A stretch of 64,000 bases of DNA, taken from assembly GCF_027595985.1 (NCBI RefSeq), contig NC_073307.1, forward strand, positions 13,759,432-13,823,431, read 5' to 3'. Below the pieces are notes generated by a model. The model saw only the letters and a program-made list of their open reading frames with translations, ran no database searches and was not told where the DNA came from. The position numbers and the translations under genes are program-made. This stretch comes from Sorex araneus (lineage: Eukaryota > Chordata > Mammalia > Eulipotyphla > Soricidae). Each line of letters begins with the position of its first letter. Position 1 is the first letter of the stretch. Shown here one piece after another: positions 32,681 through 44,707 of this stretch.

Positions 32681-34772
32681 ACACTAACCTTACTTGGCAG
32701 CTCTGTGGGATTGGGAAGGTGAGAAAGTGCCACTGCATCTGCAGATTCTATTTCCGTACCCCGTTGTCTATCCTCAGAATAGGAGACTAACAAGCAGAAA
32801 TGACAGGTGATTGGAAAAGCACCTCAATGGTGCTTAAAACTTACCAGCAACACAGCAGGCTGGCCTGCCTGCACCTTATTTCTGTGTTCTAAAAGCTCAA
32901 CAACTTACAAAGTTGGCAATCACCAACACCCCAGGCATTAAATATAGAGGAAAGAAGTAGCGAGATAAAGGAAAAGCATGTACCAAAATGAATGCTCTAT
33001 AAATACTTTATTTTACACTCATGCAATATGTAAGGACATGAGTAGCAATCACAGGCCTATTTCTACCATGTCGACAAGTTCTGGTTAATATTTATATCTT
33101 TCTTCAGACCCCTGTAACATCTCTTCCTTGGGGGCTGGGTGAACAGCATCAGGAAGCTCTCTCAGATATAGACTCCTTGCTCCACCTCTGAGAACACTCT
33201 CCCCTGTGGACATCCTGGGGAGGCAGCTAGTCACTCGGACCCTGAAATTGTTGCAGCAATACCACTTTGTGAAACTCCATCCCAGACAGCGGTGTCCATG
33301 GAGGAAATGGAGTTTTTCTTTTTCTGCAAAGCTTGGAGTTGGGAGTGGATTTTGAGCGACAGTTTCCCTGAATCCATCATAGCACGTTCCTGCGGCAGAG
33401 ATCTTATCACCTCACAGATGAGCATCACAAATCTTTGAGGCCAGATGGTGCAGAATTTAGATTTTTCTTCTTGGGTTTTCAGAATCTAAAACATTTGTGC
33501 ATTTCACCTACTTACCGACACCCATAGGATTGGAGGGGGTACTTCTAAATGAACAGATGAGCATTTCTACAGCAAAAGGTGTAAATAATCATGCTCATGG
33601 GATCAATGAAGATTTGAAATGCTTAAATCAGCTCATGTTTGGCCTTGCTAACAAATGTTTTTGCATGAAACATTAAAAGCAGTCCGTTTTCAGAGCTATT
33701 GTGATTGGGAATTGGGGAGAAGGAATTAGGGACCCTGTACCCAGCCCTGTTTTGCCTCACATCTGTTTTCCTTGTACTGATTTCTGAATGCATGCTTGTG
33801 TATGTTGTCTTTCACCCCTTCTCCTCTGCCTTGAGCCTCTGCATCAAACTGGATTCAAACCAGATTCACATGCTCTTGATGTGTTCTCCGTATCAATCAG
33901 AGTCACCCACATCTGCCTCCTGGCTAGAATCTGAAAACAAGTATCCAAGAAATTCCCTCTCATCTCTGCTCAAATGATCATGAAATGACATCCACCTCTG
34001 AGGTAAAAATCGATCCTGCATGCTCACTGTTTTCCAACACTGACACCTGCCCAGACCATCTGCATATCAGCTCGGATGATTTTAAACCACATCCTGACTT
34101 CTTGCCTCCCACACTCCGAAACTCTCTGCGCCATAACTAGCAGGTTGCTCTCTCTTCTCTCCTTTGGGCACTGCCCTGTCTCTGGCACCGGGGGGATTCC
34201 CTCCAGAGAAAGCCCACCTTCAGAGCATTGCTGATAAACCCTGCTCGGCTTGTTGTCCCCCTCTCAGGCTCCTGTCCTCCTTTCAGAGGTCAGAGTTCCT
34301 CCCCCTTGCCTTCACCACCAATCTTTGTTTCTAGTCCTTTGACCTGGCCAAGCTCATGCCTACTTAGCTAATGGGGGCTGCTGCAGAAAGTCATTGCCAG
34401 GATGCAGACTTCTGGATTCCCAGAGCCTCGTCCATGTTTTTAAGGCAGTTACAGTCTTGGATACTAAACTGGATTCACAGATATCTGCAGCCTAACCTTG
34501 TTCTACCCCTCCCTCACGCCCCTCCTCCACCAGGTGGTACCTTCTAGGAGAGCAAATACCACATCCACTTCATGCATCAGTATGAACATGGTTGAATAGG
34601 GGTGATAAGAAAACATCTTTAAAACTTATTTGAAATCACGTTCCATTAGTTGAACAAAATCATGATTATGCATTTATCAATAGTCACCACAAGCAGTCTA
34701 GTTGACATCCATTCTATATGTAATTAGATCATTTTTCTTTGTCTTGTGATGAGGACCTTGAAGATCTTCTCT
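32681..34772. other. Unassigned DNA
   Basis: A 66-codon minus-strand frame (33231-33428) reads protein-like in part (ALQKKKNSISSMDT) but I recognise no family. No SINE lies in this 2-kb stretch. Confidence 0.35.
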
Positions 34773-34945
34773 TCAGAGCTGGTGAGATATAATACAGCAG
34801 ATTGGGCACTTGTCTTGTTCCCTGCTGGTGTGGGGTTCAGCCCTCAGCAATAAGTCTGGTCCCCTGAGAATACTAGGTGTGAATCTTAGCATAGAGCCAG
34901 GAGTAAGCCCTGAGCAGTGACGTATGGTCACCAAAAGACAAAAAT
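34773..34945 (+). mobile_element. Sor-A SINE, old copy
   Basis: AGAGCTGGTGAGATATAATA, GGTTCAGCCC and AGAGCCAGGAGTAAGCCCTG mark head, box B and body. Confidence 0.75.
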
Positions 34946-35502
34946 CAACTCTTTAGAAACTTCCAATGATGCATTAGTGATTGCCACCCTGCTATGTGTT
35001 ACATCCCCAGGAGCCAGAATTCTGGACCTACTAAACCTCCCTTTACAGTTTTACCTCCCCACCCTGTCTCTGGAAGTCATTAAGTCATTATTCTTTTCTC
35101 TGTAAGCTAGGTTTTTGTTTTTTTTTTTTAAGATTCCGCTAATAAGTGAGATCGTACTTCTCTTTCTCTAACTTCCATCTTACAGCAGAACTGCCTCACT
35201 ATCCATTCATGCTGTCTCAAAGACCATCATCTCCTTTTAAATGGACAAATAGTATTTCAGTATACACACAAAGCAGACACTTGAATAATGTGGTTTACTC
35301 AATGTCATTTTGTTAGAATGTTAGACAGAAGAAAACCTAGGTTAACTCTAAAGTAAATTACTGTTTTCAGTGACCTGGATTTATAACAGAGTTTTACACT
35401 AAATCAGTTTCTCCGAATCTCTAGAGGACATTAATTAGACTTACTATGTACCACACTTCTTTATTCATCGACAGGTACTTATGTTCTTTCCATATCTTAG
35501 CT

Positions 35503-35743
35503 GTCACTGTCACTGTCATCCCGTTGCTCATCAATTTGCTTGAGCGGGCATCAGTCTCCATTGTGAGACTTGTTACTGTTTTTGGCATATCGAATATGCC
35601 ACGGGGAGCTTGCCAGGCTCTGCCGTGCGAGCGAGATACTCTCAGAAGCTTGCCAGGCTCTCTGAGAGGGGCGGAGGAATCAAACCCGGGTTGGCCACAT
35701 GCAAGGCAAATGCCCTACTGCTGTGCTATAGATCCAACTCCTG
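35503..35743 (-). mobile_element. Sor-B SINE in L1
   Basis: The duplication TATCTTAGCT lies at 35493-35502 and 35744-35753. The tail reads CTGTCACTGTCACTGTCATC on the plus strand. A few bases are missing after CATCAGTCTCC. Confidence 0.95.
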
Positions 35744-35999
35744 TATCTTAGCTATTATAAATAATTCTACACTGACCATAGGGGCAGAAATACCTTTCTA
35801 AATTATTGCTTTGCTTCCTTTAGATAAATACCCAGAAGTGAAATTGATGGAATGTATGATAGTTCTACTTTTTTTCTTTGAGGAATCTCCTGTTTTCTAT
35901 AGTGACTGGATCAATTTAATTCCTCATAATGCACAAAATTTCTCTTTTCTTCTCACCCTTGCTAATAATAGCTTTTGATCTTTTTCTTTTTTTGAGGTA

Positions 36000-36183
36000 A
36001 GTGGGTGAGTGGTGTGGAGGGATATTGTTGGGTATACCCAACAGTACTCAAGACTTACTCCTAGCTTTGTGCTCAGGGATCATTCCTGGTGGTATTTGGG
36101 GGGAACCATATGTAGTCCCAGATTCAACCCAAATCAGCTATGGGCAAGGCAAGCACCTTAAATTCTGTACTGTCTCTCTGGCC
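36000..36183 (-). mobile_element. Sor-A SINE in L1, old copy
   Basis: AAGACTTACTCCTAGCTTTG and GGGCAAGGCAAGCACCTTAA are clear. Box B is worn (GGTTGAATCTG on the minus strand). Confidence 0.75.
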
Positions 36184-36220
36184 TGTGCTCCTCATCTTTC
36201 AGAAATAATAGTCATGGTGA

Positions 36221-36983
36221 TGTAGGCAGGTAGATAGGGAAAAGCCCTTGACAATGAAACTTAGATTAACAAAGTCTCTTGGAAGGAGAATCCTGAGACT
36301 GACCCACCCTGTGGGTACAGAAAACAGACCCGATAAGACCTTCAGCCGACCCTGAGGACGTTGGACCCCTCCCCATGAAGTTCCTCAAATAGTGGCCTCT
36401 CCCTTAATCTGATTAAGATGTGATGCAGCCTAAAGAAGACCATCACCACTCCCAACCTCCCTGGTAACCTCCTTAGCAACGGACTTTTACCTGGGAAGAA
36501 GCCCCCAGGTGGGGGCAGGTTGAAGAAACCCTATAAAGGCCACCTTGAACAAAGGAAGTGCACATATGCTGCCTGAGCCCATGTGCTACTTGTGCCCTCG
36601 TGGCCGAGCACATGTGGTGCCCGAGCACATGTGTCGCCCGCATCTCCCCCCTTGAGATGCGTATTCTCATACTTTCGTGTCCAGTGCTAGGATGTGTGTA
36701 GAGCTTCCTCCACCCTTGGAGAAGCTCACGTTCTCTCTTGAGCGCTTTACTCCTACTGTTTTTTCTTTTCCACTTATCCCTTCCTCCTTCCCTCAGAAAC
36801 CTCTCTAAATAAAATCTGTTACTTCACTGCTTGTCTACTCCTGAAATTCTTTTCCGAGAGCGAAGACAAGGACCCAGTAACTCTGGGTCCCGGGTGGTAA
36901 AGGTGGCTGGGAAGAAAGTGACCATCTTTCTCCTCCCTGCTTCATGTTAGTCACTGTGGGGCCCACCGACATCAATGGTAACA
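36221..36983 (+). mobile_element. LTR of an endogenous retrovirus, nested in L1
   Basis: This foreign block of about 760 bp interrupts L1 sequence. It starts TGTAGGC and probably ends GGTAACA. CCCTATAAAGG (TATA) is at 36530-36540 and AAATAAAATCTG (polyadenylation signal) is near 36805, followed by a U5-like stretch of about 150 bp. GATGT at both junctions (36219-36223, 36984-36988) overlaps the assumed 5' end, so exact borders are uncertain. The layout resembles class I LTRs. No viral gene sequence is present. Confidence 0.65.
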
Positions 36984-37448
36984 GATGTGAAGGAATAGTT
37001 CATCAAGGTTTTGCTTCGTATTTCCTGGATAATTGGTGATACTGAGCATACTTTAACGTTACTGCTGAAACTGTGGTATTTTTTTTTGCGGGGGGGGGCA
37101 ATGTCTAATTCAGATTCTCTGCTTAATTTTCAAAAATTGGATTGCTTATGGTTTTGCTTATGCTTTGTATGTATTTATATATTTTGAATACTAACTCCTT
37201 GTCACAGATAATTTGTGAATGATTTTTCCCATCTGGTAGACTGTCTTTCCATCGTATTGATGATTTCTTTTGTGTGCAGAAGCTTTATAGTTTGATGTAA
37301 TCACACTTGTTTGCTTTTGCTTTTGTTACATTTGCTTTTAGAGTGGGATTCAAAAAAAATCATCATGAGGACATACCAAGGAAATTACCCTATGTTTTCT
37401 CCCAGGATTTTTATGGCTTAATGTCTTATATTAAAATCTTAACCCACT

Positions 37449-37628
37449 GGGGCTGGAATGACAGTACTGCAGAAAGAGTCCTTACCTTGTATGCAGCCAA
37501 CCTGGGTTCTATCCCCAGCTGGTAATATGGTCCCCTGAGTCCTGCCAGGACAAACTCCTGGTGCAGAACCCGGAGTGAGCCCCGAACACTGCCATATGTG
37601 GCCCCCAAAACAACAAAAACTAACAAAC
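37449..37628 (+). mobile_element. Sor-A SINE in L1
   Basis: Duplications ATCTTAACCCACT (37436-37448) and ATCTTAATCCACT (37629-37641) differ by one base. Box B is GGTTCTATCCCC. Confidence 0.9.
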
Positions 37629-38115
37629 ATCTTAATCCACTTTGTGAGATATAAGAGAGTTCTTCCCCATTGTATATTCACAGATCCTTTGTCATAAGTT
37701 TGTCGACCATATAAATGTGAGCTTTTTTGTCTGGACTCTCTATTCTGTTCCTTTGATCTGTTTATATGCCAATACTGTACTGCTTTGATTACAGTTGCTT
37801 TCTCATAGGGTTCAAAATCAGGAAGCATGACTTCTCCACCCACCTTAAGTTTGTTTGTTTTTTCTCAAGATTGCACTGATTATTATGGGCCTCTATAATT
37901 TTCTTGTAAATTTTAGGAATATTTGCTATTTTTTCTGTGAAAATTCCAGAGGCATTTTTGATTGAATTGAGCTGATAGGAAATTGCTTTGGATAATATGG
38001 ACAATTTAATAATATTACTTCTCCCATTCCATCAGCACAGAAACCTTTTCTAATTGTGTCATCTTTAATTTTTTAAATTAATGTCTTGAGATTTTTAGTG
38101 TGTAAGCCCTTCACC

Positions 38116-38300
38116 TTTTTTTTTTTTTTTTTTTTTTCTTTTTGGGTCACACCCAGCGATGCTCAGGGGTTACTCCTGGCTTTGCACTCAGGAATTACTC
38201 CTGGCGGTGCTTGGGGAACCATATGGGATGCCGGGGATCGAACCCAGGTCGGCCGCGTGCAAGGCAAACGCCCTACCCGCTGTGCTATCGCTCCGGCCCC
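38116..38300 (-). mobile_element. Sor-A SINE, very young, in L1
   Basis: Perfect duplications GCCCTTCACC lie at 38106-38115 and 38301-38310. A and B boxes are intact. It differs from the copy at 57271-57444 at only about five positions. Confidence 0.97.
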
Positions 38301-38345
38301 GCCCTTCACCTTTTTGATTAAATACATTCATGTATAATTTATCCT

Positions 38346-39262
38346 TTTCATTTTTTTATCCATCTCGACTCAATCCTATGTGAAAAAAAATGTGTCAAAG
38401 GAATTTGAACTTAATCTTTAGAAAAGCAGAAATAGAACATCATAACAAACTATGAGATCAACAAATCAGTTACCAAAGTAGCACTTACTTCTTCCGTTGA
38501 GACAGATGAGCACAGAGATGAAGGCCGACGTAAATGCTTTGGGAAGAAAAACACAGGAAAAAAATCTGGAAAGCCAGTGCATAAAGGAAAAAAAAATGAT
38601 CTGAATCTCACAATAGCATATAATTGAGGAAGACAAAGTGAAGGAAACAGCAGGAAAGGAATATCACATGTTACACCTAGCTCTGCCTTTGTAAGACCAA
38701 GAGAAGCCACAGAGAAGCATTCAAGGCAGAGAGGTGACATGTGCCAAACTCAAGTAGCTTCTTCAAAGATCTGGCTGGCTAGTGCAGAAGAGAAATATTT
38801 ATACAAGTGATTAAAAAAAAAATCAGAGACAGAAAGAGAACATCTTGAAGTCTTTTATGTTAAATGTCTTTAGAAGATAAATTCTGAGATAAAGAAATGG
38901 CTAATCCTCTTCGGAAAAACATCAACAAATTAAGGTGATAATCAAAGCCCAGCTTATTCCCCCTGAGGGTCTTCCTTCCCCACCTCGGTCCAGTCTTCAT
39001 AAACACTAAGAATCTGGCCAAGGAAAGGCAGGGTGAGAACCTGGTAAAATGAAAACCATGTTTCATGCCAAAAGCAGGGTAATCTCCTCTTGGACTGTCC
39101 TGATTTTTAAATCGTTTTCAATAAACATTTGGTTGTTTTTTTTTTTTAAAGTTCACAAAGTTGAGCACTATCTGGCTTTAACATTTTCTACTTAACAGGT
39201 TTTAGTTCATTCTGGCAGTGATGGGTAAATGTGAGTTTGTTAATAAGCCAAAGATAAAAACA
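38346..39262. other. Unassigned DNA
   Basis: No feature recognised. Confidence 0.35.
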
Positions 39263-39402
39263 GTGGGCTGGAGAGACAGCTCAAAGGCCCCGCGCATGGT
39301 ATATATGCAGTAGGCTCAGGGTTAGTCCCTGGAATGGTGTGATCCCCTGAGCACAGAGTTGGGAGTAGCCTGTAACCCCACATGGGTGTGGCCCCCAAAT
39401 CC
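39263..39402 (+). mobile_element. Sor-A SINE, then (AAT)-rich tract
   Basis: The head is GTGGGCTGGAGAGACAGCTC and the body ends GGGTGTGGCCCCCAAATCC. The tail has grown into an AATAATAGT-type tract reaching 39490. Confidence 0.75.
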
Positions 39403-39491
39403 AAATAATAATAGTAATAAAAATAAAAGTTACAGTAATAATAGTAATTATTATGATAGTAATAATATAGTAATAATAATTACAGTAATAG

Positions 39492-39735
39492 TATCACTGC
39501 ATCACTGTCATCCCGTTGCTCATCGATTTGCTCAAGCAGCAGGCACCAGTAACGTCTCCATTGTGAGATTTGTTGTTACTGTTTTTGGCATATGGAATAC
39601 ACCATGGGAAGCTTGCCAGGCTTTGCCGTGCAGGTGGGATACTCTCGGTAGCTTGCCGGGCTCTCCGAGAGGGATGGAGAAATCGAGCCTGGGTCAGCTG
39701 CGTGCAGAGCAAACGGCCCAACCCGCTGTGCTATC
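39492..39735 (-). mobile_element. Sor-B SINE, short-middle form
   Basis: It has inserted at the end of the AAT tract. The tail is ATCACTGCATCACTGTCATC; the minus-strand box B is worn to GGCTCGATTTC. Confidence 0.9.
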
Positions 39736-41194
39736 ATTAATAACAACTTACTAACTTAGCACTTGGTAAGTTAAAAGTGAACCAGTACAAACTGGTATTG
39801 GTTGGGAAGGGACTTAATTCCTCTACTTTGAAGTATTCTTCATCATCTGAAATGTATGGGTTACAAATGATCTCATCAAAAGCTGCTTGACAGATGGCGG
39901 GGATAAACAGGCAGGAGCACCTAGGTGGAAACAGATGCTGTTCCTTAACCTCCCAGAACCACGGAGAGTCAGCTAGGGCAACAAACAGGAGGTAGCCAGC
40001 TTGAAACTGGAGCTTAGCTGAGCACAGCTCTGGGAACTCTTAAAAGATAATTATAATACAGACATGTTGGGGGTCATGCTGGGAAGGTGTCTCCCCACGC
40101 TTGCTTTGAGAACAGCCCATGGTGGAGGGACTTGCTGTGCTTCACCCCTAGGAAATAAAGCCCCACCCTAGAGAGAGACATATCAGGGGGGAAGCAGAGT
40201 GGATGCTTTGAGCCTGCTTGACCTCCACGGAGGCAGGTGGAGGTCAGGAATCAGGAAATTCAGATCCTTCAGGGCAGTGCAGCCTCTTTTGCTGAGAACT
40301 TCCTCTCACAAGGCCTGAAGGCATTCTGGCTCAGTCAAGATAAAAAAGTCCTTTCAGATCAACTAGAAGAGGACATTTTTTTCCCCTCTGCTGAGGAATT
40401 TTAAAGAATGTATGACTTTTCTTCTCAAAAAAAAAAAAAAAACAAAAACAAAAACCAAAAATCTGCCAGTTTTCCTTACAAGTGAGAGGAAGTGTGGATT
40501 TCAACTCAAATAAAGTAGATGGAACTTTATCCAAGGGAAGTGTAAAAGAACACTGAAAATTTGAGTAAAAGGAGCAATGACCCTTTTACCAGATGTGATC
40601 ATTTTCTCTCCACATTGACATTTATCAGACAGTGGAATATTTTCGCGCTTAAAATGCCTGCATTCCAATCTATCCGATCATCTCATTGGTACTAAATGAA
40701 AGATTGTCTGGGCCAGGGGTCTGGCTGGCTTCACGGCAGGGCATCCCCTTGAGTGCATGAGGTGTGCTGGATCAGCACCAAAATCTCAAAAGCAAAACCC
40801 CACAAACAAAAAGGTGATCTATTACCTGCATTTCAGCCACTGCTCCTGGGATGTTCTGCTTGGCTGAGCTGTGAAGGCCGGAAGGTTGCAGATTCATGGG
40901 CAGTAGACAGCAGCGCTTGTGCACATCACCTTTCTGAATCAACTCCAGTGAGACATCGGGACTCACTATGTTTTATTCAGGAAGCTTCAGCCTTAGTTTC
41001 AGGTTCTGGATCTATCTGAAGTTGAGTTTTGATTATGGTAGAAGACTGTGGTATACTTTCGTGCTTCTTTTCTTGTCTGTCCCATTTCTCCAACCTCATT
41101 TTGGAAGATCTCTTCCTGACCCATTGTATAATTTTGACTCCTGGGTGAGCTCATTGGTGTTAAGTTTCCTGCTTTTTTGGATACACCCGATGGT
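39736..41194. other. Unassigned DNA
   Basis: 40708-40813 has a faint SINE-like order ending in A-rich sequence. An A run lies at 40426-40442. No exon is seen. Confidence 0.35.
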
Positions 41195-41350
41195 GGTTTG
41201 TTTGCTTTGGTTTTGGCATCATACCTTGCGGTGCTCAGGGCATATTTCTGGCTCTATGCTCAAGGGTCACTCCTCTTAGTGTTCAGGTGAGCATATGTGG
41301 TGCTGGGGATTGAATCCGGGTCAGCAGGATGCAATCTCTGGTCCCTGGTA
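41195..41350 (-). mobile_element. Sor-A SINE, old copy
   Basis: CTTGCGGTGCTCAGGGCATA and a minus-strand GGATTCAATCCCC are visible. The head end is lost after GCAGGATGCAATC. Confidence 0.7.
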
Positions 41351-41871
41351 AGCATTTCTGTGGTTAAAGATCATCGCCTTGAGAAACCTTCTTAGCCCTA
41401 GGAAGCAGAAACTCTTGTGTTGCCTTTGCTACTCTATTACAACAACTCATTGACATACATATTTTCCAAGGACCATGTGGCTTCCAGTAGGTTTAGGTCC
41501 TGCAAGCATTTTCACCCCACAGTCAGCCCACCAGCAAGTGTTCATTTGCATCTAAATGTTGATTTATGCTGCATGCTGACAAACGTTAATGCTATAAGTG
41601 GATCATCAGTACATTTGTGTTAGGCAGAGTAATAGCCCGTCCAGTAAGATCCTCATCCTAGTTCCTGAAGTGTGTGAGGGTGGAGGGGGGTGTTGGGGAG
41701 CCACAGTTGCCTCCCAGAGCTGAGAAATGTAGGAGAGAGACCCTCCAGGAGGAACACAGCATTGCTTACCTGAGACCCATTCCACACTGCTGACCTCCAC
41801 CTAGAGCGCGTAGATAAGACATCAGTGTACTTTTAAACTATCAAGTTTATAGTAAAGTATCATATTTTTGT
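41351..41871. other. Unassigned DNA
   Basis: No feature recognised. Confidence 0.35.
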
Positions 41872-42017
41872 TATTTTGAGGGGCTGCTGCTGTCTCCATG
41901 CTCAGAGATCATTCCTGGTGGTGCTCCATGGTGAACCACAGGCAGTTCTGAGCATCTAACGGGGTCAGCAGCATGCAAGGCAACAGCTTAGCCCTCTGTA
42001 CTATCTCGCTAGGCCTG
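41872..42017 (-). mobile_element. Sor-A SINE, old copy
   Basis: CATTCCTGGTGGTGCTCCAT and GCATGCAAGGCAACAGCTTA are clear. Box B is lost. Confidence 0.7.
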
Positions 42018-42514
42018 TTGATGGGAGATTGTCAGAGCAGCATAAGGAAACATCAACCGTTTTGAAGAACACCTACAGAAGAGAGGCGAGACCAATTACA
42101 CTCCCCATGCACAGAGCAAAACCAGAAGGGTCTGTGATGTGTTCTTCTCTTCTGCACACAGCTTAATGTGTGCATTTCTCAAAAGTTCAATTTCAGAAGT
42201 AAATGAGAAAGGAAGCCTGTGTGTATCCACGCCTCCTGCATCAGATAAACTGCACGGGAGTGCCAGGGATTCTGAGAGAGGAGAAGATCCCATTATGAAT
42301 CAATCCCTTTGTGCTCTGCTGAGGAAACTCCCTTACTGTATCGATGTCAGAGCGAAATGCAAAGGAGTCCCATAAAACAAACCAGGGCTGTTGTCAAAAG
42401 AGCTGTGAGCCAGATTATTCTTTATGACATAGAAATTTCTCTTGTTGACCCCTCACACGGGGGCAGTCAGCTATTCAAACAACCAAAGCCAGCAGTTATT
42501 TTTATAACCACACA
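42018..42514. other. Unassigned DNA
   Basis: No feature recognised. Confidence 0.35.
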
Positions 42515-42672
42515 AAGTTGTAGTACTCAGAGCTGACACCTGGCACTATACTCCAGGATCCTCCTGGTGGGCTTGGGGGCGGGGGGGCGGCACAAGAGTT
42601 GCCAGGTATTGAACGTGGGTAAGCCACAAGCAAGGCAAACACTTAACTCACTGTACTATTGTTCCAAGCCCT
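42515..42672 (-). mobile_element. Sor-A SINE, old copy
   Basis: GCAAGGCAAACACTTAACTC and CTATTGTTCCAAGCCC mark the head end. A G-rich expansion (GGGGGCGGGGGGGCGG) sits in the body. Confidence 0.7.
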
Positions 42673-42844
42673 GAATGAGTTTATCTGGGAATGACAGGAG
42701 AGGGGGACAGATGGGTGAGTATGTGTCTGGAAAAATCCATGTGTGTGAACCCAGATTCAAGCTAACAGCACCTTCAATATAACCTCCCTCTCATTTCCTC
42801 TGAACTGGGAGGCAGTCTCAGCTCTTGTAAGAAATGCACGCCTT

Positions 42845-43120
42845 CACTCAACACCTTTATTGCAAACCACAACAGCTAATTAGAGAGAGAGAACAGAAAG
42901 GAATGCCCTGCCACAGTGGCAAGGTGGGGTGGGGGGGAGATGGGATTGGGGAGGGTGGGAGGGACGCTGGGTTTACGGGTGGTGGAGAATGGGCACTGGT
43001 GAAGGGATGGGTTCCCGAACTTTGTATGAGGGAAGTATAAGCACAAAAGTGTATAAATCTGTAACTGTACCCTCACGGTGATTCTCTAATTAAAAATAAA
43101 TAAATTAAAAAAAAAAAAAA
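42845..43120 (+). mobile_element. 5'-truncated L1, young
   Basis: The duplication AGAAATGCACGCCTT occurs at 42830-42844 and 43121-43135 without change. Between them lie 276 bp of the shrew-type L1 3' UTR in sense, ending AATAAATAAATTAA plus an A run. The target word TTGTAAGAAA fits L1 endonuclease preference. Confidence 0.97.
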
Positions 43121-43135
43121 AGAAATGCACGCCTT

Positions 43136-44215
43136 GTTGAGTCCTGCCCTTTCTGGATTCATTTGTTCAGTAGATGTGTGGGCACTCTCTAGTTTCACGG
43201 CCTCCTTTTATTAGCGTTGCTTTATATTAATGCTCACTCTCCCTTCTAGGTCCATAAGGTTTAAGGTCCAAGAGCCTGGAAAGTGTGCGTCACTATTCTT
43301 AAAATAGGATTGGTGAAGCAGTGAATTCTGAAGTGCCCATCTTGGCATACCCAGCCCTTAAAAGAATTATTTCACCTTAACATGGTTTGAGAAAGATTTT
43401 CTGTCAATTCTTGATGACTCACATTGTCCCTTGGAAATCCATTATAATATCAAAAGTGCCCGGCCTGAGCCTGGGCTGCAGCTCTCAGGACTGAGGCCAT
43501 AGGTGTGAAATTGATCTGCTGGGGATAATTATGAATTAGATTCTGTTTCCCTAGGAATAAAAAAAAACTAGGGTAAAAACTTAGATATTAATAAAATTTA
43601 AGCCTATCTTTGCAAAAGGGGCATATTTAACCTAGTGTCTGTACAAGGTACTTCCTATATGAAATACAAATGGTATCATGTACTCCTGACTTTAGCTACA
43701 TTCATGTTTTCCTACATGATTGTCAGTTTTTGTTCCTTCCTCAGACATGAGAGAAGCCTACTTGTTAATCTTTAAAGGATCCTCACACACTTAGTGAAGT
43801 TGTTTTGCCTGGATGAAGCACATTTGACTCTACCCTATAACATCTGTTCTTTAGGAAGCCATGATTACAAGGTTTCTCGTTTTTCTTCCACAAGTAGAAT
43901 TTTTCTGTTCCTTGTTCCTTGTCTGAGGCTTCTCACTCCTTCATGAGACGGTCTGTACAAAATTTTTATTCCAAGACTGAGTAACTTGTAGCATATCACT
44001 TAGACCTCAGTGTCCCTCCCTATGAAAGGAAATTCTGATAGCACTAAATCCACTGGGTTCCTCTAAGGTTTGCAGTAAAAGGTGTGGTATGCTTTATTTT
44101 TTAATGACAACATTGGTTTATAAGACCATACATTTTTTAGTAATACTAAAATGTAATATTACTTCTAAACATTCTACCACACCATACCAACAATCCAGGT
44201 ACAAATTTTTTTTTT
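43136..44215. other. Unassigned DNA
   Basis: No repeat or exon is recognised in about 1.1 kb. Confidence 0.35.
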
Positions 44216-44402
44216 TTTTACTTTCCTTCCAATAGTCTCAGTTCTGAATTTAGCATCAAAGGGTTTCTTTCTCTTTGGCTGTGTAACATGGCTTAATTTT
44301 ATATTAGGATATTGCTGGCAGACCAAAAAACAACCAACCAACCAACCAACCAACCCCCCCCCCCCGCCCATACACACAGAGTTCCACATACATATCCTGG
44401 AA
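44216..44402 (-). repeat. Unnamed dispersed repeat B, copy 1
   Basis: On the minus strand it matches 47270-47420: both share CTGCCAGCAATATCCTAAT, AAAATTAAGCCATG and a G-rich run upstream. This copy carries a (TTGG)n expansion next to the G run. The shared part reads YPNIKLSHVTQPKRKKPFDA, which may be coding in origin. Confidence 0.65.
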
Positions 44403-44707
44403 AAACAATCAGATATCCAAGAAATTTGAAGGATGGACATTGATATTTAGATTTATCAATGAGTCACCACTCACGTCATTTGCTTATCTCATTGAATCCT
44501 CACATATGAAAAGGCCATTATTTTTAACTTTCATTGAAATATAGCTGACCTATAATGCTTAAGGTGTACTGAGTGATTGATTATTCAAATACATTGGAAA
44601 ATGAGCACCACTAGCAAAGGTTTGTTAAGATATCCATAATTAATCATGCTCATATGTGTGATAACACCCTTTAAGATCTACTCTCTCAGCAACTTTCAAG
44701 TACTTAA
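44403..44707. other. Unassigned DNA
   Basis: No feature recognised. Confidence 0.35.

Larger units (their letters stand above)
35080..38345 (-). mobile_element. Old L1 3' part, antisense, host of five insertions
   Basis: Read on the plus strand the L1 order is kept from 3' UTR (ATTCCGCTAATAAGTGAGAT, ATACCCAGAAGTGAAATTGA) through GTGTGCAGAAGCTTTATAG to the end of ORF2 (ATGCCAATACTGTACTGCTT, GTGAAAATTCCAGAGGCATT). The insertions are a Sor-B at 35503, Sor-A copies at 36000, 37449 and 38116, and an LTR at 36221. Many changes and no long open frame remain. Confidence 0.85.

Noticed and set aside
33231-33428. Protein-like 66-codon minus-strand frame
   Set aside because: Short, no known family, no acceptor or donor pair; noted only within the gap entry.
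35446-35751. Recurrent protein-like string QALPC-RDTLGSLPGSPRG in many frames
   Set aside because: It is the translation of Sor-B SINEs; the same string appears at every copy on the same strand.
36960-36990. tRNA-Pro-type primer-binding site after the LTR
   Set aside because: Only TGGGG and a few other bases match; L1 sequence resumes directly, so no internal retroviral part exists.
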